A DNA stretch of 64,000 nucleotides from positions 1,513,501-1,577,500 of the forward strand of contig NZ_UGNV01000001.1 in assembly GCF_900452395.1 (NCBI RefSeq), read 5' to 3'. Positions 50,398 through 59,850 of this stretch are shown piece after piece (within the stretch, counting starts at the first letter, position 1; each line of letters opens with the position of its first letter). Position numbers and translations under genes: made by a program. Under the pieces are notes generated by a model that was not told where the DNA came from, searched no databases, and saw nothing but the letters and a program-made list of their open reading frames with translations. The DNA is from Legionella beliardensis. GTDB taxonomy: Bacteria > Pseudomonadota > Gammaproteobacteria > Legionellales > Legionellaceae.

Positions 50398-52245
50398 TTA
50401 ATTTGTCAAAATATACCCTAACCGATACTCAAACGTTTCGCCCTCACAGTTTGGATCAAGTGAGACAAAGTGGGAGCCATAGGTTTTAGGGCTCCAGCAG
50501 CGATACAATGCTGTCGTATTAGGTTGCTCATCTTGGTACAGCCAACCTAAGGTACGTAGCCTTTTATAACCCCCAGGAGCACAGACGCCATCCGGCGTGA
50601 CGACATGGTCGACATAATTTGACCAATAACCAATGCATTCTTCTATTTTTACGGTCGCAGGAGCATTCGTGCCTGTTAATTGCCGGGTCATCATATAGCC
50701 TAATTTTTTATTATAGGTAAATGGGCCTATGACGGGCGCTGTGGTACTAATTATTTCTGGTTTATTGTTATGTAGCCACCGGCTTAATTCAACGCCTACT
50801 TGTGGCTTTTCACCTGCTTCATTTTTTGTCGTGCTTAAGGTTAAGATCACATCGCGATTAACTAAATAGCGGCTACCATAATCTGCACCAGGCTCTAAAT
50901 ACATGTGCGTTAGTGTAAAATGACCCTTTTCCCACTGGCGCTCCCCTAAAGAGCTAACTACCGCAACATAAGCAATTAGTTCTGTAGCATCAGGTGTCCT
51001 ATGCCACGTGGAATTATCACTCATTAATAATGGATCAGGAAGAGTAATAAAATTAATGCGGTCAGCAGAGAAATAAGTGACAACACCGCTGTTTCCTGAA
51101 GGAATGCTAGTTAACATAATATAATCTTTTTCAAGCCAGCGTGAGGCTGCGCCATAGGCATTGATGCTCGTGGCATTGCCCCCTAACCCTGGAGAAGACC
51201 AGCTACCATTAAAGTATTTTTGCCAGGTGCCACTTAAAGGAGGAAGGCTTCGGGGCGCTCTGGCCACAATTGTTTTGTAGTCTGTATTGCGATAACAATA
51301 AATATAATAATAATTATCATCAGCAACCGTTGAGCAGTCACCCTCACCAGTTGTTTTTCCAGGGGTAGGCAGTTCTGAACCGGCAATAATTTGTCCTTCT
51401 AACGTCCAAGTTTTTCCCGCATCAAACGATTGCGCAACCGCCATAGATTTATGCGTTGTGCCTTGATTGTAATTACAATCCTGTTCTGCATGCACAAAGG
51501 CATATAAATGCGACGCATCACTAGGATCGCGGTTAAGATCGTTTACCCAAAGCCCACAATTGGCATAATCATTGTTAACGGGTTTAAGAATAGGGGTTAA
51601 TTGTGAGCCAGTACACAAAGGCTTTGTGCCAGTCATTGCATACGTGGTTGCATTGGCAGTGGTGCATAAATAATTTCCATTTTCAAGCTTGATTGAATTA
51701 AATAACGCATCCACTTTATCAGGGACAGGACCTAATGTTGTCTTAGGTGGCCCTATGCGAATTTGTACTCGCTTAATATCATCTTCTAAATTAGCAGGAT
51801 TAGTCGAGCGCGCGCCCTCGGCTTGCAATATAAATGGCCCTTGGGGTTGCGGCAATGTAGGGGCTGCATTAAATTGAATGGTGATGGGTTTGGCACACGT
51901 AGGATCAGGTTGTAAAACAGGCACATAAGGACTGCCACCTTTTAAGGTCACCGTGTTATTAGTTTGACTAGATACCTGCCAATTTAGCCAGGGATTTCCC
52001 CAAATATTGGTGGGCATAGCCACAGCATAATGAAAGCTAAAATTAAGATTGCTTAAGGGCACTGTCCAAGATGAATTATTACAAAGGGTAATTGTTTGTA
52101 CCCAATTGTTATTGGTAACTGTGACTTTAACCGGCACGGTTGTGAGTGGCAAAGCATAAGATATAGGTGGCGCAAAGCTTAAAATAAGTAATGGGAAAAT
52201 AAAAAATAGCTTATTGGCGGGTAGGACTAAGTGTTTTTGGCTCAT
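50398..52245 (-). CDS. Secreted sialidase-fold (BNR repeat) protein with N-terminal carbohydrate-binding-like domain
   Basis: 615 residues. Signal peptide KLFFIFPLLILSFAPPISYA. Residues 35-150 are a beta-sandwich (VKVTVTNNNWVQTITLCNNSSWTVPLSNLNFSFHYAVAMPTNIWGNPWLNWQVSSQ) resembling cellulose/chitin-binding modules. Residues 175-615 resemble a BNR/Asp-box beta-propeller: SFDAGKTWTLEGQII is an S-x-D-x-G-x-x-W Asp box, with SMAVAQ before it, and further beta repeats follow (YFSADRINFITLPDP; TLSTTKNEAG). This suits a glycoside hydrolase or lectin acting outside the cell. The catalytic residues of true sialidases could not be placed, so activity is open. Confidence 0.65.
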   Translation of the reverse strand: MSQKHLVLPANKLFFIFPLLILSFAPPISYALPLTTVPVKVTVTNNNWVQTITLCNNSSWTVPLSNLNFSFHYAVAMPTNIWGNPWLNWQVSSQTNNTVTLKGGSPYVPVLQPDPTCAKPITIQFNAAPTLPQPQGPFILQAEGARSTNPANLEDDIKRVQIRIGPPKTTLGPVPDKVDALFNSIKLENGNYLCTTANATTYAMTGTKPLCTGSQLTPILKPVNNDYANCGLWVNDLNRDPSDASHLYAFVHAEQDCNYNQGTTHKSMAVAQSFDAGKTWTLEGQIIAGSELPTPGKTTGEGDCSTVADDNYYYIYCYRNTDYKTIVARAPRSLPPLSGTWQKYFNGSWSSPGLGGNATSINAYGAASRWLEKDYIMLTSIPSGNSGVVTYFSADRINFITLPDPLLMSDNSTWHRTPDATELIAYVAVVSSLGERQWEKGHFTLTHMYLEPGADYGSRYLVNRDVILTLSTTKNEAGEKPQVGVELSRWLHNNKPEIISTTAPVIGPFTYNKKLGYMMTRQLTGTNAPATVKIEECIGYWSNYVDHVVTPDGVCAPGGYKRLRTLGWLYQDEQPNTTALYRCWSPKTYGSHFVSLDPNCEGETFEYRLGYILTN

Positions 52246-52306
52246 TATTTTTCTTTTTCACTTAGTGAGCTAATACTAATTACTATAGTACAGATATCAT
52301 AAAAAC

Positions 52307-52615
52307 TTATAGTAATTTAATGGCATGAGTACGAATAATTAATCGCTCCTGTTTAAATCTTGTCTCTAAGCAAGTGCGATAATTGTGCCACCACTTAGAA
52401 GAAAAATGATCATCCATAACTTCATAAATAATCAATTCATCTTTCACTACCTTGTCATTTTCTTTTTGCCAAAATCCTTGCATGGGCGCGCGTGTATAAG
52501 CAGTTAATCCCCCAAATTCATCGATTAATTCATCATAGGTTTGTTTGAATAAATCAGCAGGAATTTTTTTATTGTTATTATCATAAACGGGTAAAAATAA
52601 TTCGATAAGTTGCAT
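52307..52615 (-). CDS. Small conserved protein of unknown function
   Basis: 102 residues, soluble: LIELFLPVYDNNNKKIPADLFKQTYDELIDEFGGLTAYTRAPMQGFWQ followed by a central ELIIYEVMDD strand and a basic C-terminus (WHNYRTCLETRFKQERLIIRTHAI). The order suggests a ferredoxin-like alpha/beta fold, and similar short proteins occur in many proteobacteria, but no named family is claimed. It lies 36 nt downstream of argR on the same strand and may share its transcript. Confidence 0.6.
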   Translation of the reverse strand: MQLIELFLPVYDNNNKKIPADLFKQTYDELIDEFGGLTAYTRAPMQGFWQKENDKVVKDELIIYEVMDDHFSSKWWHNYRTCLETRFKQERLIIRTHAIKLL

Positions 52616-52651
52616 AAGAACTCTCGTTTCATAAATTATATTTATACAAAA

Positions 52652-53128
52652 TTAATTAAATAATAATTTTTTTATTTCACTGTAGGTGTACTGTATCGTT
52701 TTTACCGATTTGGGTGCAATAAAAATAGAGTCATCGCCGGCAATGGTCCCTAAAATTTCAATCTTATCTTTATGATAATCTAACACCCGCGCCACCAGTT
52801 GAGCAGCGCCCGGGCTGGTATTTACAATAATGATAGTCTCATTAGCAATGACTTCAATAATTAAGCTGGATAGTTGACTAGATGTGGTCGGTGGAGCCGG
52901 TTCTCGAGCTAGACGATAGACAATTTGCCCTAATTCATTTTTAGATTTAATCGCATTTAACTTATGAATTAAGCGCGACACTTTAGATTGATTAACATGA
53001 TGGCCTTTAGCTTGGAGCTCAGCGCAGATTTCTTCTTGTTTGGTGACGTTACCATCTAATAATAATTGCCTTAAGTCATCCATTAAACTTTGTTCACTTT
53101 CTTCTTTCTTAGGGAGTGTGCCCGACAT
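52652..53128 (-). CDS. argR: Arginine repressor ArgR
   Basis: Hexameric arginine-responsive regulator, 158 residues, the family's normal size. N-terminal winged helix: DLRQLLLDGNVTKQEEICAELQAKGHHVNQSKVSRLIHKLNAIKSKNELG, where QSKVSRLIHKL is the DNA-recognition helix. C-terminal oligomerisation and arginine-binding domain: NTSPGAAQLVARVLDYHKDKIEILGTIAGDDSIFIAP, with the conserved GTIAGDD loop whose Asp residues bind arginine. Divergent from argC across a control region containing paired ARG boxes, so it should repress the arg operon and probably itself. AGGA lies 8 nt before the ATG. Confidence 0.95.
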   Translation of the reverse strand: MSGTLPKKEESEQSLMDDLRQLLLDGNVTKQEEICAELQAKGHHVNQSKVSRLIHKLNAIKSKNELGQIVYRLAREPAPPTTSSQLSSLIIEVIANETIIIVNTSPGAAQLVARVLDYHKDKIEILGTIAGDDSIFIAPKSVKTIQYTYSEIKKLLFN

Positions 53129-53183
53129 AGGTTAGATCCTTTAGATAAATATTTTATTCACATAAAGTGGTTATTAATGCAAT

Positions 53184-53213
53184 ATTATGCCATAAAATTG
53201 AATAAATTGTCAT
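53184..53213 (-). promoter_or_regulatory. argR promoter with overlapping ARG-like site
   Basis: On the minus strand: ATGACA, 18 nt, CATAAT, about 55 nt before argR. TGACAATTTATTCA (53212-53199) covers the -35 and resembles half of an ARG box (TGAAT-N4-ATTCA, two mismatches), which suggests autoregulation. Confidence 0.5.
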
Positions 53214-53238
53214 TATTGACTTGTTATAGTTAAATTTT

Positions 53239-53273
53239 TGAGTTAATATTCAAAAATATTGAATATTTAATCA
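53239..53273 (+). promoter_or_regulatory. Tandem ARG boxes (ArgR operator) before argC
   Basis: Box 1, TGAGT-TAAT-ATTCA (53239-53252), and box 2, TGAAT-ATTT-AATCA (53260-53273), each have one mismatch to TGAAT-N4-ATTCA. Their centres are exactly 21 bp apart, the spacing of paired ARG boxes in E. coli that lets one hexamer bind both. They sit 31-65 nt before the argC start and probably cover its promoter. Confidence 0.8.
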
Positions 53274-53303
53274 ATATTAAAGTCATATTTTGGATATTTA
53301 TTC

Positions 53304-54365
53304 ATGAATAAACAGTATAAAGTAGCTATCGTTGGTATTCAAGGTTACATTGGCCAGGAGCTTACCCGGCTGGTAACTAATCATCCTTATTTACAATTAG
53401 TTGCCGGTTATAGTCGGCAAGCAAAAGAAGAGCTCTACCAACAAATACCTGCTTTAGCAGGGCAAGAAATATCCATTTACTCCCCTGACAAATTAAAAAA
53501 TCATGCCTCGCAATTGGATATCATTTTTTTAGCAACGCCTGCTGAGGCCTCTATGGAACTGACTACCCAAGTTATTTACCAAGGGAGCATCATTATTGAT
53601 TTAAGTGGTGCCTTTCGCTTACCGCAAGCGCAATTTACTTCATGGTATGCTATGGCGCATACCGCTCCTGAACTCATCAAATACGCTTGTTACGGCTTAT
53701 CACCTTGGGTTACTTCTCAGGCTCAATACACCTTAATTGCCAACCCAGGGTGCTATGCAGCCTGCGCACTGATGACTTTATTGCCTTTGCTTAAAGCAGA
53801 CTTGCTGCAATTAAATCAAATAATTATTGATGCTAAATCGGGCGTATCAGGCAGTGGCAAACAAATTAACCCTGATTTAATGTTTTGTGAACTCGCAAAC
53901 AATTTTTTTCCTTATAAAATTGGCAAGCATCAACATACGCCTGAAATTAACAAGGCGCTATCTGACTTAAGCCACAGGGAAGTCAATGTTAGATTAACCA
54001 CGTCCATGCTACCTCTTACTCGAGGACTGGCCATGACTATTTATGCCCAAGCCAAATCTTCCTGTTCAGATGATAGCCTGTCTTTTGCCATCGAAACTGC
54101 ATTTAAACAAGCGTATCAAGCTTATCCTTTAGTGCGCTACCAAGAGGTTGGCAAGGCAGGCAATCCGTTCATTTTAGCGTTAAAACACGTCATCAACACA
54201 CCCTATTGTCATATTGGGTATTTCGTTAAAGAAGGGCAGATTACGCTTTTTTCTACGATTGACAACCTATTAAAAGGTGCAGCAAGTCAGGCGATAGAAA
54301 ACGTGAATGCGTTTTATAAGTTACCACTGCACACCGGCTTATTGTCATTTAAGGGGGCATTATGA
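53304..54365 (+). CDS. argC: N-acetyl-gamma-glutamyl-phosphate reductase
   Basis: Third step of arginine synthesis: NADPH-dependent reduction of N-acetylglutamyl phosphate to the semialdehyde. 353 residues. NADP loop VAIVGIQGYIGQELTRLV, IIFLATPAEASMEL, IDLSGAFRL, the catalytic Cys150 in ANPGCYAACALMTLLPL, GVSGSGKQINPDLMFCELANNFFPYKIGKHQHTPEI with the catalytic His, and MLPLTRGLAMTIYA. First gene of a tight operon; its TGA overlaps the argJ ATG by 4 nt (ATGA). Preceded by the paired ARG boxes. Confidence 0.95.
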   Translation: MNKQYKVAIVGIQGYIGQELTRLVTNHPYLQLVAGYSRQAKEELYQQIPALAGQEISIYSPDKLKNHASQLDIIFLATPAEASMELTTQVIYQGSIIIDLSGAFRLPQAQFTSWYAMAHTAPELIKYACYGLSPWVTSQAQYTLIANPGCYAACALMTLLPLLKADLLQLNQIIIDAKSGVSGSGKQINPDLMFCELANNFFPYKIGKHQHTPEINKALSDLSHREVNVRLTTSMLPLTRGLAMTIYAQAKSSCSDDSLSFAIETAFKQAYQAYPLVRYQEVGKAGNPFILALKHVINTPYCHIGYFVKEGQITLFSTIDNLLKGAASQAIENVNAFYKLPLHTGLLSFKGAL

Positions 54366-55564
54366 TACTTGGTTCAGGCATTTTTAGAACAAAGTTACCG
54401 CTGGGGTTTAAAGCTGGGGGTATAAATTGCGGAGTAAGATTATATCGCCCTGACTTAGGCGTTATTATTTCTGAATCACCTGCCGTGACTGTTGGCGTTT
54501 TTACGCAAAACCAATTTAAAGCAGCACCAGTTCACTATTGCGAACAATGCTTACCGTCTAATGACATTAAAGCCATTATTACCAATAGTGGGGAGGCAAA
54601 TGCCGCAACCGGTAGCGAAGGCATTAATAATAATTTTTTAATGGCCGATACCCTGGCCAAAACATTAGATTGTTACACTAACCAGGTGCTTACAGCCTCA
54701 ACAGGAGTCATTGGCAAATCATTATCTATTGAAAAAATTACTCACGCTATTCCTACCTTAGTAACAAAAACAACGGACATTGCAGAAAATTTTGCAACCG
54801 CCATTTTAACCACCGATCTCGTGCCCAAAGCGGTTTATAAAGATGTCGACCTGTCGTTAGGAAGGGTACGAATTACCGGCATTTGTAAAGGCTCAGGTAT
54901 GATTCATCCAAATATGGCAACCATGTTAGGTTATTTATTAACGGATGTGCAATTAGACATTCCTGAAGCACAAAAATGGCTTAAAGAAATTTGTGATAAA
55001 AGCTTCAACATGATCAGTGTTGATGGTGAAACATCAACTAATGATTGTGTGTTTTTAATGGCCAATGGGTGCAGTAAGGTCACGTTAGCTAACACCGATG
55101 ATTGCACACTTTTTTATGAATCACTCCTAGAAGTCGCAGTCACGCTTGCAAAAAGCATTGCTCGTGATGGCGAGGGCGCGACTAAGCTTATCGAGGCAAA
55201 CGTAACTGGCGCTGAAAGTGAGTTGCAAGCGCAAACAATTGCGAAATCCATTATCACTAGCTCCTTAATTAAAACAGCTATCTATGGCGAATCTCCTAAT
55301 TGGGGTCGAATTATTGCTCGCATTAGCAATGAAGCCATTTCGGAATCTATGCTTAATCGCTGTAACATTTCTATTCAAGGCGTCACCCTATTTTCGGCAG
55401 GCGCACCGCTTGCAGAGTTAGAGCTAAGCACACTTAAACAACTATTAACAAAAGATGAAGTAATCATCAACGTCACCTTTTTTCAAGGCACGGGCAAAGC
55501 CCGCGCTTGGGGGTGTGATTTGACTGAGAAATACATCAAAATTAATGCCGAGTATCTATCATGA
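54362..55564 (+). CDS. argJ: Ornithine acetyltransferase / N-acetylglutamate synthase
   Basis: Recycles the acetyl group from N-acetylornithine to glutamate, giving ornithine; bifunctional forms also acetylate glutamate with acetyl-CoA. 400 residues. ITNSGEANAATG, STGVIG, GICKGSGMIHPNMATMLGYLLTD with the autocleavage site at Ala186-Thr187 (Thr is the nucleophile), SVDGETSTNDCVF, ARDGEGATKL and the C-terminal KARAWGCDLTEKYIKINAEY. Because no argA or argE is nearby, ArgJ may supply both the first and fifth steps here. Overlaps argC and argB by 4 nt each, pointing to coupled translation. Confidence 0.95.
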   Translation: MILGSGIFRTKLPLGFKAGGINCGVRLYRPDLGVIISESPAVTVGVFTQNQFKAAPVHYCEQCLPSNDIKAIITNSGEANAATGSEGINNNFLMADTLAKTLDCYTNQVLTASTGVIGKSLSIEKITHAIPTLVTKTTDIAENFATAILTTDLVPKAVYKDVDLSLGRVRITGICKGSGMIHPNMATMLGYLLTDVQLDIPEAQKWLKEICDKSFNMISVDGETSTNDCVFLMANGCSKVTLANTDDCTLFYESLLEVAVTLAKSIARDGEGATKLIEANVTGAESELQAQTIAKSIITSSLIKTAIYGESPNWGRIIARISNEAISESMLNRCNISIQGVTLFSAGAPLAELELSTLKQLLTKDEVIINVTFFQGTGKARAWGCDLTEKYIKINAEYLS

Positions 55565-56400
55565 CTTTTCTCAAATTTAATCAAGCAAATCATAAACTAA
55601 TTCTGATTAAAGTGGGTGGCTCAATCTTACAAGATGCAGCAGCAATCACCGCATTATGTCTAGATTTTAAGGAAATTTTAGCCCACGGTTATCAGATTGT
55701 TTTAGTTCACGGTGGCAGCAAAGCTATCAATGAAGCACTTAAGGTCTATGGCATTGAATCAACCTTTATTCAGGGGCTCAGAGTGACTTCTAAAGCGGCA
55801 ATAAACATCATTGAAATGGTGCTTTGCGGGCAAGTTAATCAATTATTAATTAGAAAATTAAATCACGTGGGCATCAAGGCGAGCGGTTTATCAGGCGCTG
55901 AAAATCAACTGCTACTTTGTGATTACTTAGCTAGCCAATACGGTTTTGTGGGTGATATAAAAACAGTCAACGCCACGCATATTAAACAGTTATTAGCCAA
56001 TAATTTACTGCCAGTTATTGCGACATTAGGGGTTGATAAAGAAGGACAGGCCGTTAATGTCAATGGCGATATGGCGGCGTGTCATCTTGCGCATGCCTTA
56101 GCCGTTGACCAACTTATTTATCTAACGGATCAAGACGGTGTTTATGACAGTCAGGGGCAATTATTTTCCGAACTTGCCGAAGAGGATTTAAAACACTTAA
56201 TTGCACAGTCCATTGTCACAGACGGCATGCTAGTTAAAGTCCAAGCTATCTTAAATTCACTAGAGCAAGGTCTTCGGCAAATTAGGATTTTAAATGGCAA
56301 ACAACAGCGAATTTTAACTGAGGCGATTTTGCATGAAAAAAAGCGAGGGACTTTGTGTGTAAGGACTACCTGCCAGCCAACATTAAAGAAATGCGTTTAG
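55561..56400 (+). CDS. argB: Acetylglutamate kinase
   Basis: Second step: ATP-dependent phosphorylation of N-acetylglutamate. 279 residues of the amino-acid-kinase fold: LILIKVGGSILQD (Lys and GGS phosphate loop), YQIVLVHGGSKAIN (substrate loop), LRVTSKAAI, PVIATLGVDKEGQAVNVNGDMAACHLAHAL, LIYLTDQDGVYD, and LKHLIAQSIVTDGMLVKVQAILNSLEQGLRQIRILNG. The GGSKAIN substrate loop is divergent from the usual GGGxxI, with Ser for Gly. No long N-terminal helix is present, so the arginine-inhibited hexameric type is less likely. Confidence 0.93.
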   Translation: MTFLKFNQANHKLILIKVGGSILQDAAAITALCLDFKEILAHGYQIVLVHGGSKAINEALKVYGIESTFIQGLRVTSKAAINIIEMVLCGQVNQLLIRKLNHVGIKASGLSGAENQLLLCDYLASQYGFVGDIKTVNATHIKQLLANNLLPVIATLGVDKEGQAVNVNGDMAACHLAHALAVDQLIYLTDQDGVYDSQGQLFSELAEEDLKHLIAQSIVTDGMLVKVQAILNSLEQGLRQIRILNGKQQRILTEAILHEKKRGTLCVRTTCQPTLKKCV

Positions 56401-56409
56401 GAGAAAATG

Positions 56410-57627
56410 ATGAATTCTGAGATTAAAAAAATTGTTTTAGCTTATTCAGGTGGTTTAGATACATCAGTGATGATCCCCTGGCTTAAGCAGCACTATAAAC
56501 ATGTTGAAATTATTGCAGTGATTTGTAATTTAGGCCAACAAGAAGATTTGACTGCTATTTATCACAAAGCCCTTAAAAGTGGGGCTGCTAAAGCGTTCGT
56601 TTTAGACGTACAAGACACCTTTGTGACAGAGTATTTATGGCCGCTAGTCAAGGCAGGTGCTTTGTATGAGGACCAGTATATTTTAGGGACCATTTCACGA
56701 CCACTGATTGCCCAAAAATTAGTGGAAATTGCCAAACAAGAAAAAGCTCAAGCCATTGCACACGGTGCAACGGGTAAAGGCAATGATCAAGTGCGCTTTG
56801 AATACACAATTAATGCTTTAGCACCGCACCTTAAAGTGATTGCACCTTGGCGCACCTGGGAAATTAAATCACGGCAACAAGCCATCGATTATGCAAAACA
56901 ACACGGTATCGAGCTGTCAGTCACTCCCAAAGCGCCTTACTCTCGTGATCATAATATTTGGTATATTTCACATGAAGGTGGTGTATTAGAAGATCCAGCA
57001 CAAGACTGCCCAGATGACGTGCTATTAATGACTAATTCGCTGGCACAAACGCCTAATCAACCCGAAAAAATTAGTATTGAATTCATGCAAGGTTTGCCTG
57101 TGGCTATCAATGAGCAGCCATTGCCACCTACCGAGTTATTAACCTTGCTTAATGAAATAGCGGGTAATCATGGTATTGGGGTGGCCGATATTATTGAGAA
57201 TCGACTGGTTGGTATGAAAATTCGCGGTGTTTATGAAGCGCCTGCGGCAGCAGTTCTTTATAAAGCCCATAAAATACTAGAGAGTTTATGTCTTGATAAA
57301 GCAACCTTACATCTTAAACAATCACTGCAATCCACTTATGCAAACTTAGTCTATGAAGGTCGATGGTTTTCACAGGCAAGAGAAGCATTAGATGCTTTAT
57401 TTAATGTTACCCAACAACATGTTAGCGGAACGGTTAGCCTTAAATTATTTAAGGGTAACATCATGCCTGCTGGTGTCACGTCCCCGTTTAGTTTGCATCA
57501 AGCAGCGCTAGCCACGTTTGAGGAAGATCATGTTTATAACCAGCAAGATGCACAAGGGTTTATTAATTTGTTTTCATTATCTGCCAAAGTTTACGGCTTA
57601 GTGCACGGAGGCAATCATGACGAATAA
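56410..57627 (+). CDS. argG: Argininosuccinate synthase
   Basis: Joins citrulline and aspartate with ATP to give argininosuccinate. About 405 residues. [19 protein letters not shown] (PP-loop for ATP), [48 protein letters not shown] (citrulline/aspartate binding), [31 protein letters not shown] and [19 protein letters not shown] are all canonical. AGGAG lies 6 nt before the second ATG, chosen here; the ATG at 56407 is only 3 nt from it. It overlaps the next gene by 11 nt. Confidence 0.95.
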   Translation: MNSEIKKIVLAYSGGLDTSVMIPWLKQHYKHVEIIAVICNLGQQEDLTAIYHKALKSGAAKAFVLDVQDTFVTEYLWPLVKAGALYEDQYILGTISRPLIAQKLVEIAKQEKAQAIAHGATGKGNDQVRFEYTINALAPHLKVIAPWRTWEIKSRQQAIDYAKQHGIELSVTPKAPYSRDHNIWYISHEGGVLEDPAQDCPDDVLLMTNSLAQTPNQPEKISIEFMQGLPVAINEQPLPPTELLTLLNEIAGNHGIGVADIIENRLVGMKIRGVYEAPAAAVLYKAHKILESLCLDKATLHLKQSLQSTYANLVYEGRWFSQAREALDALFNVTQQHVSGTVSLKLFKGNIMPAGVTSPFSLHQAALATFEEDHVYNQQDAQGFINLFSLSAKVYGLVHGGNHDE

Positions 57628-59809
57628 ACCCTGGGGAGGCCGCTTTAAAAAAGCACTCCATCCTTTAGCTACTGCCTTTAATGCCTCTTTAGCGTTTGAT
57701 AAGGCTCTTTACCCTTATGATATTTTAGGCAGTAAAGCCCATGCAAACATGCTCGGTGCGCAAGGTATTATTCCTGCTCAGGAAGCCAAACTTATTTGTG
57801 ATGCCCTCGACGCCATTAAACTTGAATTACAAGCAGGGCAACATGTATTAGACGAAGAGTTTGAAGACATTCACATGTTCATTGAACACCTTTTAATTCA
57901 AAAAATAGGGGATATAGGAAAAAAACTACACACAGGCCGCAGTCGCAATGACCAAGTTGCCCTTGATCTGCGCTTATATACCAGAGATGCCATTGGGGAT
58001 GTGAGTGCTTGTTTGCAACAGTTAATTAATCGTTTAAAGGCCTTAAGCTCTAAGCACACTCAGGATAAAATGCCAGGCTATACGCATTTGCAACAAGCAC
58101 AACCTATTTATTTGTCAAGGTATTTGGATGCTTACCAACAAATGTTTTTAAGGGATTTAAGTCGTTTTAGTGATTTACAAGAACGAATGAATTTTTCACC
58201 GCTGGGTGCCGGTGCCTTGGCAGGTAGCCTCCTGCCCCTCGATAGGCAAAAAGTAGCAGAAGAGCTCGGGTTTAAAGGGGTAATAACCAATACCCTAGAT
58301 GCTGTCAGTGACCGAGATTTCATTATGGAGTTTTGTAGTGCTGCGGCTATTACTATGGTGCATTTATCGAGACTTTGTGAGGATTTAATTATTTGGGCCA
58401 CCAGTGAATTTAATTTTCTTATTTTAGATGATGAATTTGCAACCGGTTCATCTCTGATGCCTAACAAAAAAAATCCTGATATTTTAGAACTCATCCGCGG
58501 TAAATCAGGTCGGGTCTTTGGCAGCTTAATGAGTATTTTAACGGTCATGAAAGGGTTACCATTAGCTTATAACAAAGACATGCAAGAAGATAAAGAAGGC
58601 TTGTTTGACACCACCCGCACCTTAACCGCGTGCCTTACTATTTTAGTGCCTTTTTTAGAAAGTGTGACCTTTAATACTGAGCATATGGCGAAAGCAGCAG
58701 AAAGTGGTTATCTTGATGCAACAACTGTGTTAGAAACACTAGTTAAGCAAGGCATGCCTTTTCGAGATGCCCATCACCAGGTTGGGTTATGGGTGGCAGC
58801 GGCATTGGAAAAACAATGTTCTTTAACGGACTTGCTTAAGGAGATTAGCCCTGATTCTTTTACATCGGCCGCGCATGAATTATCCCATCAGATACAGCAA
58901 GAGCCCCTGCCAAAGCCGGCTAAAACAAAACATGTCATCACAGGGCAAGAATTAACTGCGAGTGCTATCGCAGACATACTGCACTTGGCGAGCCTGCTTA
59001 AAAAAAATCCTAGCCATTATCAAGATAAACTTAAAAACAAAACGCTTGCAATGGTTTTTGATAAACTCTCCTTTAGAACGCGCTTAAGTTTTAATTTAGC
59101 AATAGAAAGTCTAGGGGGCATTGCGATAGAAAGTGTTAATAGCACTAGAAAATCTGAAACACCTAGTGACTTAATCCGCGTTTTAAATGGGTATTGTGAT
59201 TTTGTCATGGTACGAACGCATGATGATGAGCATTTACAAGAAATGAGTAAGCATGCCACTATACCACTTATTAATGGCTTGTCAGCCTTACATCATCCTT
59301 GCCAAATTCTCGCCGACTTACTGTCCTTACAAGAATGCTTTGGCTCGTTGAAGGGTTTAACGCTTGCTTATGTCGGTGATGGTAATAATATTTTAAATAG
59401 CCTGTTGCTCATAGCGCCTCAAGTGGGCTTAACCATTAATTATTGCTGCCCTGCAGGGCATGAGCCGGATAACGCCATTTTATCTAACAGTAAAGAGCAA
59501 TTTCCGGGGCAAATTAATCGCTTTGCTACCCCTGAGGAAGCCGTGCACAATGCGCATGCTGTCTATACCGATGTATGGGTTAGTATGGGTTTTGAGCACA
59601 CGGAAAAGGGTGATTTTACCGGGTTTCAAGTGAATGAAGCACTGATGGCTAAGGCCCATGCTGACGCTGTTTTTATGCATTGCATGCCTATGGAGCGCGG
59701 TAAAGAAGTCTCAATGACTTTGCCTGATAGCCCGTGTTCAATTATTTTTTTGCAAAGTGAAAATCGGCTGCACGTACAGAAAGCGTTATTAATTTATCTA
59801 GCCTACTAA
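57617..59809 (+). CDS. argHF: Fused argininosuccinate lyase - ornithine carbamoyltransferase
   Basis: 730 residues in one frame. Residues 1-435: argininosuccinate lyase ([36 protein letters not shown], and the signature [12 protein letters not shown] at 277-288 with the catalytic Ser). Residues 438-730: ornithine carbamoyltransferase (SFRTR at 485-489 for the usual STRTR, HHPCQ at 559-563, DVWVSMG at 652-658 for ornithine, MHCMP at 687-691, ENR near the end). SMG and HCMP favour true OTC over acetyl- or succinylornithine forms. The two make citrulline and cleave argininosuccinate, steps 6 and 8. The lyase is about 25 residues short of free ArgH at the join, with a short linker (LPKPAK). Confidence 0.92.
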   Translation: MTNKPWGGRFKKALHPLATAFNASLAFDKALYPYDILGSKAHANMLGAQGIIPAQEAKLICDALDAIKLELQAGQHVLDEEFEDIHMFIEHLLIQKIGDIGKKLHTGRSRNDQVALDLRLYTRDAIGDVSACLQQLINRLKALSSKHTQDKMPGYTHLQQAQPIYLSRYLDAYQQMFLRDLSRFSDLQERMNFSPLGAGALAGSLLPLDRQKVAEELGFKGVITNTLDAVSDRDFIMEFCSAAAITMVHLSRLCEDLIIWATSEFNFLILDDEFATGSSLMPNKKNPDILELIRGKSGRVFGSLMSILTVMKGLPLAYNKDMQEDKEGLFDTTRTLTACLTILVPFLESVTFNTEHMAKAAESGYLDATTVLETLVKQGMPFRDAHHQVGLWVAAALEKQCSLTDLLKEISPDSFTSAAHELSHQIQQEPLPKPAKTKHVITGQELTASAIADILHLASLLKKNPSHYQDKLKNKTLAMVFDKLSFRTRLSFNLAIESLGGIAIESVNSTRKSETPSDLIRVLNGYCDFVMVRTHDDEHLQEMSKHATIPLINGLSALHHPCQILADLLSLQECFGSLKGLTLAYVGDGNNILNSLLLIAPQVGLTINYCCPAGHEPDNAILSNSKEQFPGQINRFATPEEAVHNAHAVYTDVWVSMGFEHTEKGDFTGFQVNEALMAKAHADAVFMHCMPMERGKEVSMTLPDSPCSIIFLQSENRLHVQKALLIYLAY

Positions 59810-59818
59810 GAGTTAATG

Positions 59819-59841
59819 GGGCAACCATTTAAGCGTTGCCC
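59819..59841. terminator. Bidirectional hairpin after the arg operon
   Basis: GGGCAAC pairs with GTTGCCC around a 9-nt loop, between the stop of argHF at 59809 and the convergent stop at 59851; CTTAAGTTT follows. Confidence 0.55.
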
Positions 59842-59850
59842 TTAAGTTTA

